NCBI GenBank assembly: GCA_032622095.1
Contig: CP136063.1
Coordinates: forward strand, 215,283,982-215,347,981
DNA from: Siphonodentalium dalli
Taxonomy: Eukaryota > Mollusca > Scaphopoda > Gadilida > Siphonodentaliidae
Reading direction: 5' to 3'
Length of the DNA: 64,000 nucleotides
Below are positions 49,290 through 60,530 of this stretch, piece after piece. Each line of letters opens with the position of its first letter. The first letter of the stretch is position 1. The position numbers and the translations under genes were made by a program. The notes under the pieces were generated by a model. The model had not been told where the DNA came from. It made no database searches and saw nothing but the letters and a program-made list of their open reading frames with translations.

Positions 49290-50530
49290 CCAACCCAGTA
49301 GCATACAGTCACTCCATATATACACATACACACCATATATATTCACCACTTTCATGACCATAAGTCAATCCTTGTATACCTATTCATCTCACCATTGGCA
49401 ATACGGTCAATCCCTGTATACCTATTCGCCATATACACCACATCCATGACCATAGAGTCACTCCATGTATACATATGCAGGCACACTAGGTATACGCATA
49501 CACTTGACCCATGACCATATAGTCACCCCATGTGTACCTATATTCAACACAAGATATACACATACCCCCAACCATGACCCTAGAATCACTCCAGGTAAAC
49601 ATATGCACCTCACTAATGTAATAACCATACAGCCACCCTTATGTATACCCGTACACCCTACACATGGCCATGCAGGCACACCAGATATACTCCTGCACCT
49701 TACCAATGACCATATAGTAACTATCTGTATACATATTCACCACATTCATGATCATACAGTCACTCCTTGTATACCTGTTCACCTCACCATTGGCCATACA
49801 TTCAGTCCCTGAAAACATATTCACCTCACTATTGGCCATAGAGTCACTCACTGAATATATATTTGCCACGTCAATAGTCATATAGCCACTCGGTATATGC
49901 ATATATATCCACACATGACCATCCACACACTCGTCAATGACCATTCAGCATACATCAGGTACACATATACACATTATGACTACTGCCATTCCATGTACAC
50001 ATATACGCATTACACATAGCTGCACGTCATTCAACCCACCAATGATCATACAGACAAGTAGACAAGTAGACAACACATGTATACATATACACATATCTAT
50101 GACAATACAGCCACACAAGGTACATCTGTACATATCACCCATTAACATACAGTCTCTCCATATATACATAAACACACATATGACCATGTAGGACGTAAAT
50201 AACGAGAGTACCTACAATGTAGGTACTCTCGTTATTTACATACATGTAAACCACAGCAATACCCATTGAGCCACATTGTGTACACCTGTACTGGGAAATC
50301 ATAACCATACAACCATACAGCCACTCCCTGTATATATATTCACCTCACACATGACCATACTCTCACTCCTGGCATACATATACATCTCACCATAGCCACC
50401 CCATTCATGACCATATAGCTAATCATGTACACCTATTCACCTCATTCATGACCATAAAATAACTCCCTTTATACATATTCAGCTCACCTGTGACCACACG
50501 GTAACTCCCTGGTTGCCATATTGACCTCCA
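49290..50530. repeat. Diverged minisatellite, ~45-65 bp units
   Basis: Repeats of the form ATGACCATACAGTCACTCC..TGTATACATATTCACC cover about 1.2 kb with variable spacing and heavy divergence. The plus strand is poor in G. Frames on both strands are artefacts of the repeat. It contains a perfect hairpin at 50195-50239. Confidence 0.8.
50195..50239. repeat. Perfect 45-nt palindrome, 22-bp arms
   Basis: GTAAATAACGAGAGTACCT.. is followed, after a single central base, by its exact reverse complement. It interrupts the minisatellite and is unlike its units, so it is an insertion or an inverted local copying event. No TSD is evident. Confidence 0.9.
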
Positions 50531-51087
50531 GCATGTATCATGTTGACCAATGTTTATCCTAATAGGCCAGAATAGCCACAAATTATTATTCATTTCAGTT
50601 CCATTTCAAAGTTCTGCCCATTTATTAAAAAATATATAGCCAGTATCCAAATAGAGGTTTTCGGGAAAACAAACAAATAAGGCAACTTTAAAATTAATTT
50701 GTTATACCCCATAATGAAATGGGACAACCAGAATATAACATTTAGTTGTCAGTTGATTAGCTAACATGTAAAATAACCAAGTGAGTCACAATTTGCTACA
50801 TTTTCGGAAACGCAGAGAATAATGTTCGGGATATATGTAAAAAATGGTTGCCATTTTGAGTAATTTAGTTTATAAACACATTAGTGTGACACATTTAAGG
50901 TAGATCAAAACAATAAACATCTTTCATACCAAACATAGTTACATTTTACTTGAACTTTTTTGTGCCGTTATTTATGTCAAGTTTGTGAGAGAAAAATCCA
51001 ATATTTCTGGTAATGTCAGTGGTGACAATAGTAAAAATTAACTAAGGTGCATCAGACATGTTAGTGTTCAATGTATATAAGGCAGAA

Positions 51088-51640
51088 TATATACAGAAGA
51101 ATGCAGTTGTTCCATTACTTCACAGGTAATAATTACCTTTCATCGTTGTTCCAAAAAGGAAGAAAAAAACACTACTGGAAGTTGCTGGAAAGACCATCAA
51201 GATATATGGAAGTCATGGCTTATTTAGGAATGAATTGGGTTTTGGACAGTGACACGCGTAATACAATCAAGGAGTGAACATGTGCCTTATACATGTATGG
51301 TCCACATTCGAGAAAAGTGAATTAAGCTAGGTGGGTAAAGTTCCAGAAGAAGTTCGAGAATCAGCAAAAGGTAGTTGATCTTTCTGCACTTCCACCATGT
51401 GAGGAATCTTTAATTCTACACTCAAAACGAGCCAACATGATAGCAAAACAGTGGATACTTGCAACCGTTGCCAAATCAACCACTCCCGGTGTAGCACTTC
51501 ATGGATGGACGGCCGATAGGCAGCCTGGGTTGTTTGAACCAGTCTTCCCATAAGATGTTGCACAGAAATTCTATTAACTGATACAGTCACATTTGATGAA
51601 ATTGACAGTGACAGGGAAGATGAGATTACATAATCCGTGG
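51088..51640 (+). pseudogene. Transposon-associated LPPC..RAN domain remnant, right arm
   Basis: One reading frame runs from about 51110 to the stop near 51552 with only two internal nonsense codons (51275-51277, and after R-K-V-N near 51320). In order: F-Q-K-G-R-K-K, a W-K-L-L segment, Y-M-E-V-M-A-Y-L-G-M-N-W-V-L-D-S-D, T-C-A-L-Y, V-N, A-R-W, L-P-P-C-E-E-S-L-I-L-H-S-K-R-A-N, K-Q-W, and H-G-W-T-A-D. The order of the TC.LY, LPPC and RAN motifs matches a recurrent invertebrate repeat-encoded protein that I recall but cannot name. An acidic tail is possible in another frame. Its biochemical role is unknown; it is non-functional here. Confidence 0.65.
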
Positions 51641-52689
51641 GCAGAACTATTGCAATATATAATATGAATTCTATCAACTAGTATGAGCGACCTTTCGAGT
51701 TTAGTATAGCATAAAATTGAAAGCATTGAGAACACTATCTTGGGGTAGGGTTAAGTTTTACTTTATTTCTCAATTCTGGTCTGGTACATGATTATAGCAT
51801 TTCATGTCTGATATTGGGGAAGAATTTATGCTTATTGTGGTGCATGCTGTGCAGCTGTATCCATAAAACTGACAAAGTCATGGGAATTTTTCAAAAAAAT
51901 TCACTTAAATATAATACAAATTTTAGCCAATTTACCCCAAAAAAATCAAATATTTAAACAAACTAGACTCTACCATAACATAAACATCATCAGATACATG
52001 CTAAATCCATGATATATGATAAGACTCTGAATTGGTTAACAAAACAGAACGAAAACGAGCTATTCTGACTTGACAGGTATTTTCAGATAGAAAATCAGTT
52101 TAGGGGGGGGGGGGTGGGTTAAGGTTTTGGAAATATCTCGGATTGTTGGATATCATTTCTTGTGATGTTGATATTAATAAATTAGGTATATAATGATGAA
52201 AATTTTGATGCACCAATGAGAGCTTTATACCAAAAAATGAAAATTTTATAGGAAATCTTCTGGAATTTTTTTTGGAAAAAGCACTGCAATTTATGCATTT
52301 TTTTTGCTTTTTCGTGAATTTTTCACAACATTTGTTGGATAATATAACTTTTCGCACATCATAAATGTTAAGCAACCCAGATAGAATAAATATCTAATAT
52401 TCAAGTATATTTATTTCAACATTTGTCTTATTTTATTGGTTTTCCTGATTATACTGAAATTTGCAGGTCAAAAACACCAAAAAGGTCAAAAACATATATT
52501 TTCCACAAGTTCCGCCCTGGATACCTCAGTGGTTTGGAACCCCCATGGGACAACGATAATTGGAGATAGCGTCCAAATTTCTACCCTTTCGTGTGACACT
52601 ACCCTCATCTGTGGGCCGGTCTATTAATGCTATCAAAATTAATACAAATTTAAGAGGCCCTGTTCGATCTGACATTAAATCCACCATAT

Positions 52690-53066
52690 GTACGTTTTCT
52701 TCTCCAGACAAATAGATAGGATCCACGAGCCCATTAATATGAGGTTTCGATGGCCCGTTGTCGACTTTCAAAAGAGGAAGTTTTAACATGTTATGAATTT
52801 TTGTCAGCCTAATAAAAATTCCAATGGTCCGCTTCTTATAAAGAGCATCCATCCTTGTGTAGCCCAAAACCGGTAGATATAAAGAGCGTTTTCGATAATG
52901 AGCTTTTATTATTATCGTTTTTCGACGTATGCCTTATGGATGATAGTGTGTATTTTCGTCTGTATCATTCGAATGGTGTTGATTTCAAGTATTTATGTTA
53001 TTACACGATAAGCTGAAAACTGGCTTTGGGAATTTTGACAAATTTAGTGTCCAAACGGACGGGCAG
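52690..53066 (+). repeat. Direct repeat flanking the 4.75 kb element, right copy
   Basis: Same-orientation relative of 47330-47872 at about 70-75% identity by eye. It is truncated on its right by the TTAA-flanked MITE at 53073. Confidence 0.7.
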
Positions 53067-53072
53067 CTTTAA

Positions 53073-53707
53073 CCCTTTCACTGCGGGGGGGTGCGCTGGC
53101 GCAGCATTAAAAACCATGTGTCAGTGCATTCCCTTATATATTCGAGTCTCCCATAAGGGGACTCGCACATATACGAGCATGCACTGGTTTACACTGTCAA
53201 GGTATATATTGTTAGGCACTACATTCTCATATGTATAAGAGAATGCATTGGCATTCAGGAAGCTCCAATCATGGAAGTGTTAATCAGTTCTGTTTAAAAT
53301 GGCTACGTTTCTTGTTGTGTTGAAGATTTTTCATAAGATTCAATTAATATCTTCATTTTCCAGACAGGCATTTGATTCGTTCGTCACACTGGTATGGAAT
53401 ACTGGTTTCTTCCAATGTTCTATTAGCAAACCCTTCCACGACTGGAGCTTCCTGATATTTTGCGAAAACCCTGTACTAATGCATTCTCTTATATATGCGA
53501 GTCTCCCATTATATATGGGTAGCATTATATATGGGTAGCCTCGCATATATAAGAGAATGCGTTGGACTAACAATATTTACCTTGACCTTGTAAGCCAGTG
53601 CATTTTCTTATATATGTGAGGCTCCTAAATGGGAGACTAGCATATATAAGAGAATGGTCTGCACGGGGTTTTAATGATGCACCAGCGCAGTTACCGTCAT
53701 GAAATGG
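53073..53707. mobile_element. piggyBac-type MITE with several diverged palindromes
   Basis: TTAA at 53069-53072 and 53708-53711 flanks the inverted ends CCCTTTCACTGCGG and the complement of CCATTTCATGACGG, followed by GCGCTGGYGCA..ATTAAAA on each side. Inside, at least three diverged members of the 67-bp palindrome family occur (about 53124-53188, 53480-53566 and 53595-53655), plus a single arm near 53222-53253. No coding capacity. Confidence 0.85.
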
Positions 53708-53711
53708 TTAA

Positions 53712-56467
53712 GGTGAAAGATCGATCTAAACTAGCTAAAAACATGAGTAACTCATGTTCAATGGACAGTAAATTGCTGCTGACACGCGCCGCCCAGTCTG
53801 TCAGACAGGTCGGGTGACGACAATGCAGTTTGTCTTTTGACATCTGTTCCTTCGCCTGCTGTTCGACAATTAATTTTATCGAACATGTAAGTTAATCAAC
53901 TTAATCGCTGTCATCTGCTCAAGGAGATCCCTCTCATCACAACTCGAGTGTCCTCAAGTGCTCACGATTATAGCAATTTAACATTATTGGAAACGCAAAA
54001 ATTGTTATAATTTTATCCTCGTGACAAAGAAAGCTTCAGATTTGTTTGTGTTATGTATTTCTCGCTCTCCGTTGAGAGTTTTAAGCGTAAAAGCGACTCA
54101 TCGACTACTCGCAAACGTTTACGTTAAAGGTACTCAATCCAATTCGATTGTTTTTTTAAATATCCGCTTGAGTTATCAGAATAGATTAATTCCCAAAATT
54201 AATGCAAACCACAGTCAACTATATTATAACATTGCCCAAAAACGTGCTATTTGTCAACATTTTGTTCAACGAAATCTGGCCGGATTCTCAAATATCTAAC
54301 AACAAAAGCCACTTGGTTTTAGAGTTATCCATCTTCATCCGCAATTTTGTCCGAGACCGGCGGCTTGACGAATATTTGCCAAAAATTACATATCTCCAGA
54401 AATAACAGATTTCAACAATCGATATCTGATCACTCTGAGCTTCCAAGTTGATGGGTGGGTTCCTCGACTCGAATCAAACATTTTTTTACCTCCGAAGTCA
54501 AAGAAATAGTAATTTGGGAGCGTTAATTCGGATTATGCATCTTTAACACATTTGGCAAAATTGGCTGACAAGGTATGAACTTATTCACATATAGCCATGA
54601 TAAGCGATAGTGATGTAATATTGCACATTTTTAGTGATATACTTTGGATTTATGGAATATTGTTTTTATCGCTTATGTATAAGAACAATGAAATGACATG
54701 AGTTGCAGGATTTATTTTTGCAGGTTATTTAAAGGCTAATATCGGGCAAATTCCAGTTGTAGCATAACTAAAGGAATTATACAGATCTAAGTGCGCATGC
54801 AGCAAACGTTATGTATGTTATAAGTATAGATTGTCGTTCACGTCCTACATGTAGCACGATACATCCCCGTAGTACAACTGCCTGATTGTACTTGTCAGCG
54901 TGTCAACCTACTCTAAAAGTGACTCAAAAAAGCATCACTGTTTAAATGCAGCGCCTCGTTTGTGTGGTGTGACAGTACATTAAAAATACTCGTATGTCGA
55001 AAGCATTTATGTTGTGTGTGTATATATATTTAGAAACATTTTGTATTCGAATGATAATTTTTCCTCAATTTTCTCCAATTAGACTCTTAATTAAATTGCC
55101 AAGTCCTTTTGGATTTGGCAAAAAAAAAAAAAGAAGCAATTGAGTTGGCAAAACATTTGACAGGAGAACATTTTGGCCAACCCTGCTTATGAAATTTGCA
55201 AATGTATACCCAATTCGAAGACCGTGTGTCGATTTAAGCGCCGCTTGGTGCCCATCATGCCCCACACACCAAGCGATCATGCCACGCCGGTGACACGTAA
55301 CAGAATCTGTCATAGACATAGTGATGTTTATATTCAATTTCCTTTGACCGTCAATTGAGTTGCTCGGGGGATGACGGAAGTTCAATTTCCTATTCCCGGT
55401 AGACGTCTCAGATATAAGAGGCCATTGGCGATATGAGTTTATGAAACTTTAAAGGGCTCTCGATCGAGAAATTTCTTTCGACCAAAGAATTGGAGAAATG
55501 ACATCATGCGATGGCAATTTCGTTAAAGACTTTCTAACACAACTTATAATTTCACAGACAGTCAAGTATATGGATTATGTGTTGGAGGTACATGTGAATC
55601 AATTGAATTAACCACTGCCATTTAACTAAATCACGGTCTCCAAAAAGATGCACATCGTAATTTATTGCTGTTGGTTGACAGCAAATTAACATGATGAAGC
55701 CTTGACGCATAGAGTATATTTTTATTCAAGAGAATAACCACGAAAATTGTTATTAGTTATAGTGTAAACATAGTTTATTCCTCATTACATACATACATAT
55801 ATTGCACATATAATATGTTATATAATATAACATTGAGAAAATGGATTTGGCAGCAAGCGGATGATTATTGTGGCGCCATTTCCGACATATGAATTATTGT
55901 ATGGCATTGTATACGATGATAAAGTACTTATATACATGAGATTAAATTCATTATTGTTGTTAAATACGATATATGATAGTATTTGTGCCTGACCCCCCCC
56001 CCCCCGTCCCCGGGTTATTAGTTGGCCGCGGAAGCAATTCTTTTCAGGTTGTATATAGCTTACATTGCGATGTCTGAATATTACTGAGTATTAATGGTAC
56101 AAAATGACAAACTTACTTATTATCGCTGAAGAGGTCACTCTCACCAAAAAATGTGATGAAGTGTACACAGGTTTTGAAATCTCGTTCTAAAGGACGTTTA
56201 GTTTTCGTGTCTGCCATGATTTATTTTAGAGATGAATTATTTACGTTCCAATTATCACTAAAATGAACTGAAAACAAACTGTTGATGGGCGCCAGACTTC
56301 CAGGAACACGGTTGAAGTAACTGCATTAGTGCCAATCACAAATACTGCGTACCCTTCAGCACATTTTCAAAACCTGTTATCCCCTTCGGCACCATATTGG
56401 TGAGAGTGACACCTTCAGCCTTATTATATGTGCCAACGTCAGAGCGTATACACGCATACTGCGTCTA
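53712..56467. other. No gene recognised; short inverted relative of 61.9-62.0 kb
   Basis: 54437-54530 (..TTGATGGGTGGGTTCCTCGACTC..) matches the reverse complement of about 61930-62015, a small dispersed repeat of unknown type. Poly-A and poly-C runs lie near 55122 and 55992. The 92-codon frame at 54021 has no recognised motif. Confidence 0.45.
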
Positions 56468-56889
56468 AGGGTACGTTCATACTCTGGCAAGTTTGCACGG
56501 CATGTTTTGCAGGCATTTTCTCATAGAAAACCCTATATGGTATCAGAATATGAACGGAAACATGCATATAAAATGCATCTGTACCACAGCTAACTACACG
56601 AGATGCAACAACTATGTACTTCCACCAGTAGCGATACTTTCGATATTTGATTGTAAATAGCATGCATTATTTATCTTGCAAGAATCAATTTTTACAGGCA
56701 TTTTAAGGCAAATTGTTAGTAGCACCGGTACATGTGGAACTACCGAAAATTTACCACTTACTCCGTTAGCTTTGGCAAATATGCATGTTATATGCATGTT
56801 GCCCTTCATAGTCTGGCACCATATGGTTTTCTATGAGAAAATGTCTGCAAAAAAATCCGTGCAAACTTGCCAGTGTATGTACGCACCCT
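56468..56889. mobile_element. MITE with ~170-bp imperfect inverted arms
   Basis: AGGGTACGTTCATACTCTGG and, at the right end, the complement of AGGGTGCGTACATACACTGG bound 422 bp. Homology continues inward through GCAAGTTTGCACGG, TTTTGCAGRCATTTTCTCAT and AGAAAACC. No clear target duplication. The minus-strand frames inside are artefacts. Confidence 0.75.
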
Positions 56890-57728
56890 ATATAACAGGC
56901 GAGGACGCGTGGTTGCAATATTCTTTTATACCTTAGTTATTTTTTGAATACCTTCGTCTAGTCCGGAACATCTATCGCCTGAAGATATCATGATATATTT
57001 GCCAAGTTCAATAATAATGGCGTTAATGATATTAACAATAACAAGATTTCTTATTCTGGATTAGTTCAAACAACCTACCCCTCAGGGATACACAATGGCT
57101 AATGTTGTGAGAACAAATATGACGTGTTAGTGCTTCTGATCTTAGTATGACATGTGGGTGTGTGAGTGAGTTACTCGGTCCCAATGCCCGGGATAGCACA
57201 GTCAAATTTAAAGGCACGGATGGCCTTCGTTATAGGTTATAATTTAGAAATAGCAGTTTCCAAATTATGAAAATTTCCTCAAGAATATAGTAATAGTATA
57301 ATTATAGTATAATGATAGAATATGAATGCGATATTTCCACAAAACACACTTTGTGTGAGCCGAGCGTTTGTTTATATATATCACGTAAAAGTAAGCGATA
57401 AGCAAAACACCTAACATCGTGACGATTGTTTTAGAGAGTGATTCTCGGTGACCCATTCAACACTGAAATCTTGGGTGGCGAGGATTATCGAGCACTATGC
57501 CAGTATCTTTTAAACAACTTGATGGCAATTTTAACCAGTTCTAGTAGTGTGGTATCACCGGTGTTGAGTGTTTTTCTTATCACATACTCGTTACGTACTG
57601 TATTGTAAGATAACATGGCTCTTTTTTCACTAGCACAGCGTATGAACTAAGTTTATGGCTGTCTTAACGGATGTGACTATGTTAACCGCAATGCCCACCA
57701 CGAAGGCAATCCGTATATTTTATGCTCA
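56890..57728. other. No feature recognised
   Basis: AT-rich sequence, no gene or repeat signal seen. Confidence 0.5.
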
Positions 57729-57730
57729 TA

Positions 57731-58190
57731 TGTGACCCGCCATATCAAATCCAGTCTTAAGTCGGGATTTTTGTTACCCTGTGCCAATGCATTCTCTTAT
57801 ATATGCGAGTCGACCATATGTCGCCTCGCATATATAAGAGAATGCATTGGCCTAACAATTTTTTACAATTTTAATAATTTTTTCTTGTATTCTTTAAAAA
57901 ATTTATAATTTCACCCATACAGAGCCCCAGACAAACATGAGCAGACGACACTCTTCTATATGCTTCTATATATGTGTGGGGCTCCCTGCAGGGTAATGGA
58001 TGTTTTTTATTTTGTGTCCTAAAAATTGTAAGAAACATTTATTTAAAAAAAATGATTAAAAATTGTTAGGCCAATGCATTCTCTTATATATGCGAGGCGA
58101 CCTATGGTCGACTCGCATATATAAGAGAATGCATTGGCACAGGGTAAAAAAAATCCCGACTTACGACTGGATTTGATATGGCGGGTCACA
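57731..58190. mobile_element. TA-flanked MITE carrying the paired 67-bp palindromes
   Basis: Inverted ends begin TGTGACCCGCCATATCAAAT and remain near-identical for about 60 bp, passing straight into the palindromes at 57784-57850 and 58071-58137. TA flanks each side (57729-57730 and 58191-58192). The two palindromes are inverted relative to each other and joined by GGCCTAACAATTTTT on one side and its complement on the other, so the whole element folds into nested cruciforms. The centre (about 57900-58010) is a further short hairpin with AGAGCCCC/GGGGCTC. Confidence 0.85.
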
Positions 58191-58690
58191 TATTATATTT
58201 CCACTATGATCCCATGCATGACTCGATCGACTGAGTAAATTTGCCATTTTACCCGTGACTTCATCGCCATAGTAGATTCTCTTTAACGTGTGCGCATTGT
58301 TGCACATGGGATAGCCATGCATTTCGTGGGCTCCCGATCCGACTGTGCGCCCAGCAGAGTGCCATCCCTGGACATGACACAAATGGAGGTAAGAAGGTAC
58401 GCATTTTATCCAGTATATTTTGGGAGATTCTTTTACTCTTGAAATAATTTTCAGAGCATTGACATGGCTACAATTGTATATTCGTGATCCTCATGGTACC
58501 AGGAATACGAATGACGACATAATGTCCGACGATAGTGTCCGATACCATGTTGGATTCTATAAAACCCGACCGTGTCGAATATGAAGCCCATGCAGTGGTC
58601 AGCCAACTAACAATCTGAGCTGTCCGCTCTTTCTGCGTAAATCGTATTGACCTTTGAATATACATTAGCTCTATGATGATACGTGATAAC
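58191..58690. other. No feature recognised
   Basis: Nothing seen. The minus-strand frames in this stretch continue into the 18-bp array and share its artefactual openness. Confidence 0.4.
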
Positions 58691-58692
58691 CA

Positions 58693-58909
58693 TCCGAAAC
58701 TGATATCGACCCGAAACTGATATCGATCCCAAACTGATATCGATCCCAAACTGATATCGATCCGAAACATCGATCCGAAACTGATATCGATCCGAAACTG
58801 ATATCGACTCCAAACTGATATCGATCCGAAACTGATATCGATCCCAAACTGATATCGACTCCAAACTGATATCGATCCGAAACTGATATCGATCCCAAAA
58901 CTGATATCG
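58693..58909. repeat. 18-bp tandem array containing GATATCGATC
   Basis: About 12 copies of CCGAAACTGATATCGATC with CCAAAC and GACTCC variants and one shortened unit near 58765. Because 18 is a multiple of three and units lack stops on the minus strand, three overlapping minus frames of 84-158 codons stay open with a repetitive S-I-S/Y-Q-F/D-R-Y peptide. This is not evidence of a gene. Confidence 0.95.
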
Positions 58910-60000
58910 TAGTAACATTTTGCATCCTTTTGTCGTATTACCACGCATAGCTATTTTCTCTAAATATTGGCATAACTATAGATTAAATCCTTTGCTAGTA
59001 TCCACCATGGCAGACTCTACCGAATTGTCAAGAGATCAATGTTACTTATACACATGTACTGCTTTCAACTTCAAACCATCAGTGAGCTCAATGTTCTTTA
59101 TATTTTGTTTCCATATTCGGAAATACTATAAACTAATGCTCTTTATTATGACATGATGCACGAACCGTGAATATTTTATGCGTTATTCCTACTACCAGCA
59201 CTTTGTGAAGTATTTTCTTAGCATTGAATGATAATTGTAATCATGGATAATATCGCAGTCTGTGTTAGATGCAGTGTAAGTAACTACAGACCAACATATA
59301 TCACGTGGGGTATGATTACTTATCTTAGACTTTCTATTTCCCGACCCGCGGAAATTCCACGTCAGTAGAGCCAATCAGAACTCACTATTAGCAACCTCAA
59401 GATAAAAGTGTCCAATCGAAGCGATTAACGTGATGCGATATGACGTAATTTTTGGGATATTACGACGAGATTTCGATAGACTTAGTATATGCTTAATTTT
59501 AATACACACTATAATACTCACCGTTAATACAAAAACAAACTCATACCAGGTAGTGCCGAGAACACTACAACAATATTTCAAATTCGTGTACTTCAATTTG
59601 TCATATAATCCGAAGATAATTTTCTGCACGCGATGAGTATCGTATCATAAATCAATGAATACATGGAGACGATACGACCCTATGCACATTCAGCTTTGCT
59701 GAGGTTATATATTACCATCTATTAATATAATTTATTATATTGTTCAATGTACAATGTACAATTATATGTTAATGTTTGCATACTGTCCTTATAAGGATGT
59801 TTTGCCAATTAAATTTATCTTATCTGTACAAATTATTGGTTATATCACAACCGTAAGGCTGTATATTAATTTTGTTCACACTGCGTTGCTACATCAATCA
59901 TTTGTATACCGCGCTACTGTATCAATAAAGGACTACATGCCAGGATGTTTTGATCAACGTCGCAACCTACGGGTGCACCTCCTGAAATACCAAGTCTGGA
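58910..60000. other. No feature recognised
   Basis: AT-rich, with short frames up to 110 codons (59754-60086) lacking motifs. ACAATGTACAATGTACAA near 59745 is a short duplication. Confidence 0.45.
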
Positions 60001-60004
60001 AGTA

Positions 60005-60080
60005 TGTTTATACAGACTGGTTTAGACGAGGAGGTCGTGAGTTCGAAAACCGACATGGCCGAAACTCGGGCGAAAATCAG
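60005..60080 (+). other. Possible tRNA-like (SINE) remnant
   Basis: A-box-like TGGTTTAGACGAGG (about 60019) and B-box-like GAGTTCGAAAACC (about 60040) are present but far too close for a tRNA fold. It may be a deleted SINE head at the start of the 78-bp array. Confidence 0.2.
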
Positions 60081-60530
60081 GACTGATATTGGAGGTTGGT
60101 TTGAGTTGAGGGACATCTCAATATGCCATTCTGATCATATCACGACCATTGCGATAAGGACCGATATTCAAGGTTGGTTTGAATAGAGGGACCTCTCAAT
60201 ATGCCATTCAAATCATACCATGACCATTACGATAAGGACCTATATGCAATGTTGGTTTGAATAGAGTGACACCCTCAATATGCCATTCAAATTATACCAT
60301 GACCATTACGGTAAGAAATGATCACGTATCTGGATTCTGGACACACGTGAGGCTATTAACAAATCCTACTGAACAATGTTGGTTTGAATTGAGGAACATC
60401 TCAATATGCCATTCAAATCATATCATGGCCATTACGGTAAGGACGATATTCAAGGTTGGTTTGAATTGACGGACATCTCAATGTGCAATTGATATCATAG
60501 CTTGAACAAATCCGACTGAACCAGTTCCGC
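60080..60530. repeat. ~78-bp tandem repeat, about five units
   Basis: GGTTGGTTTGA.. recurs at about 60093, 60172, 60250, 60378 and 60453, followed each time by CTCAATATGCCATTC and (GACC)ATTACGRTAAGGA. The fourth interval is 128 bp because of a ~50-bp insertion (about 60311-60365). Confidence 0.85.

Larger units (their letters stand above)
47876..52623. mobile_element. 4.75 kb element with kilobase inverted arms and TTA flanks
   Basis: The terminus TAGACCGGSCC..CAGATGAGGGTAG is mirrored at the other end with roughly 93% identity over the first 130 bp. TTA flanks both sides (47873-47875 and 52624-52626), matching the TWA target duplication known for PIF/Harbinger elements. The left arm runs to about 49110 and the right arm begins at about 51088. 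Each arm carries the same coding remnant, reading from the inside toward the end, so both ends derive from the 3' end of one parent element. The core (49110-51088) holds a minisatellite and AT-rich sequence. No transposase DDE domain was seen. 50531-51087 has no recognised feature. Confidence 0.85.

Noticed and set aside
54021-54405. Overlapping 92- and 67-codon frames
   Set aside because: No recognisable domain, ordinary AT-rich composition, no splice context; cannot be told from chance.
58468-58948. Frames of 84-158 codons on the minus strand
   Set aside because: Produced by the 18-bp array in all three phases.
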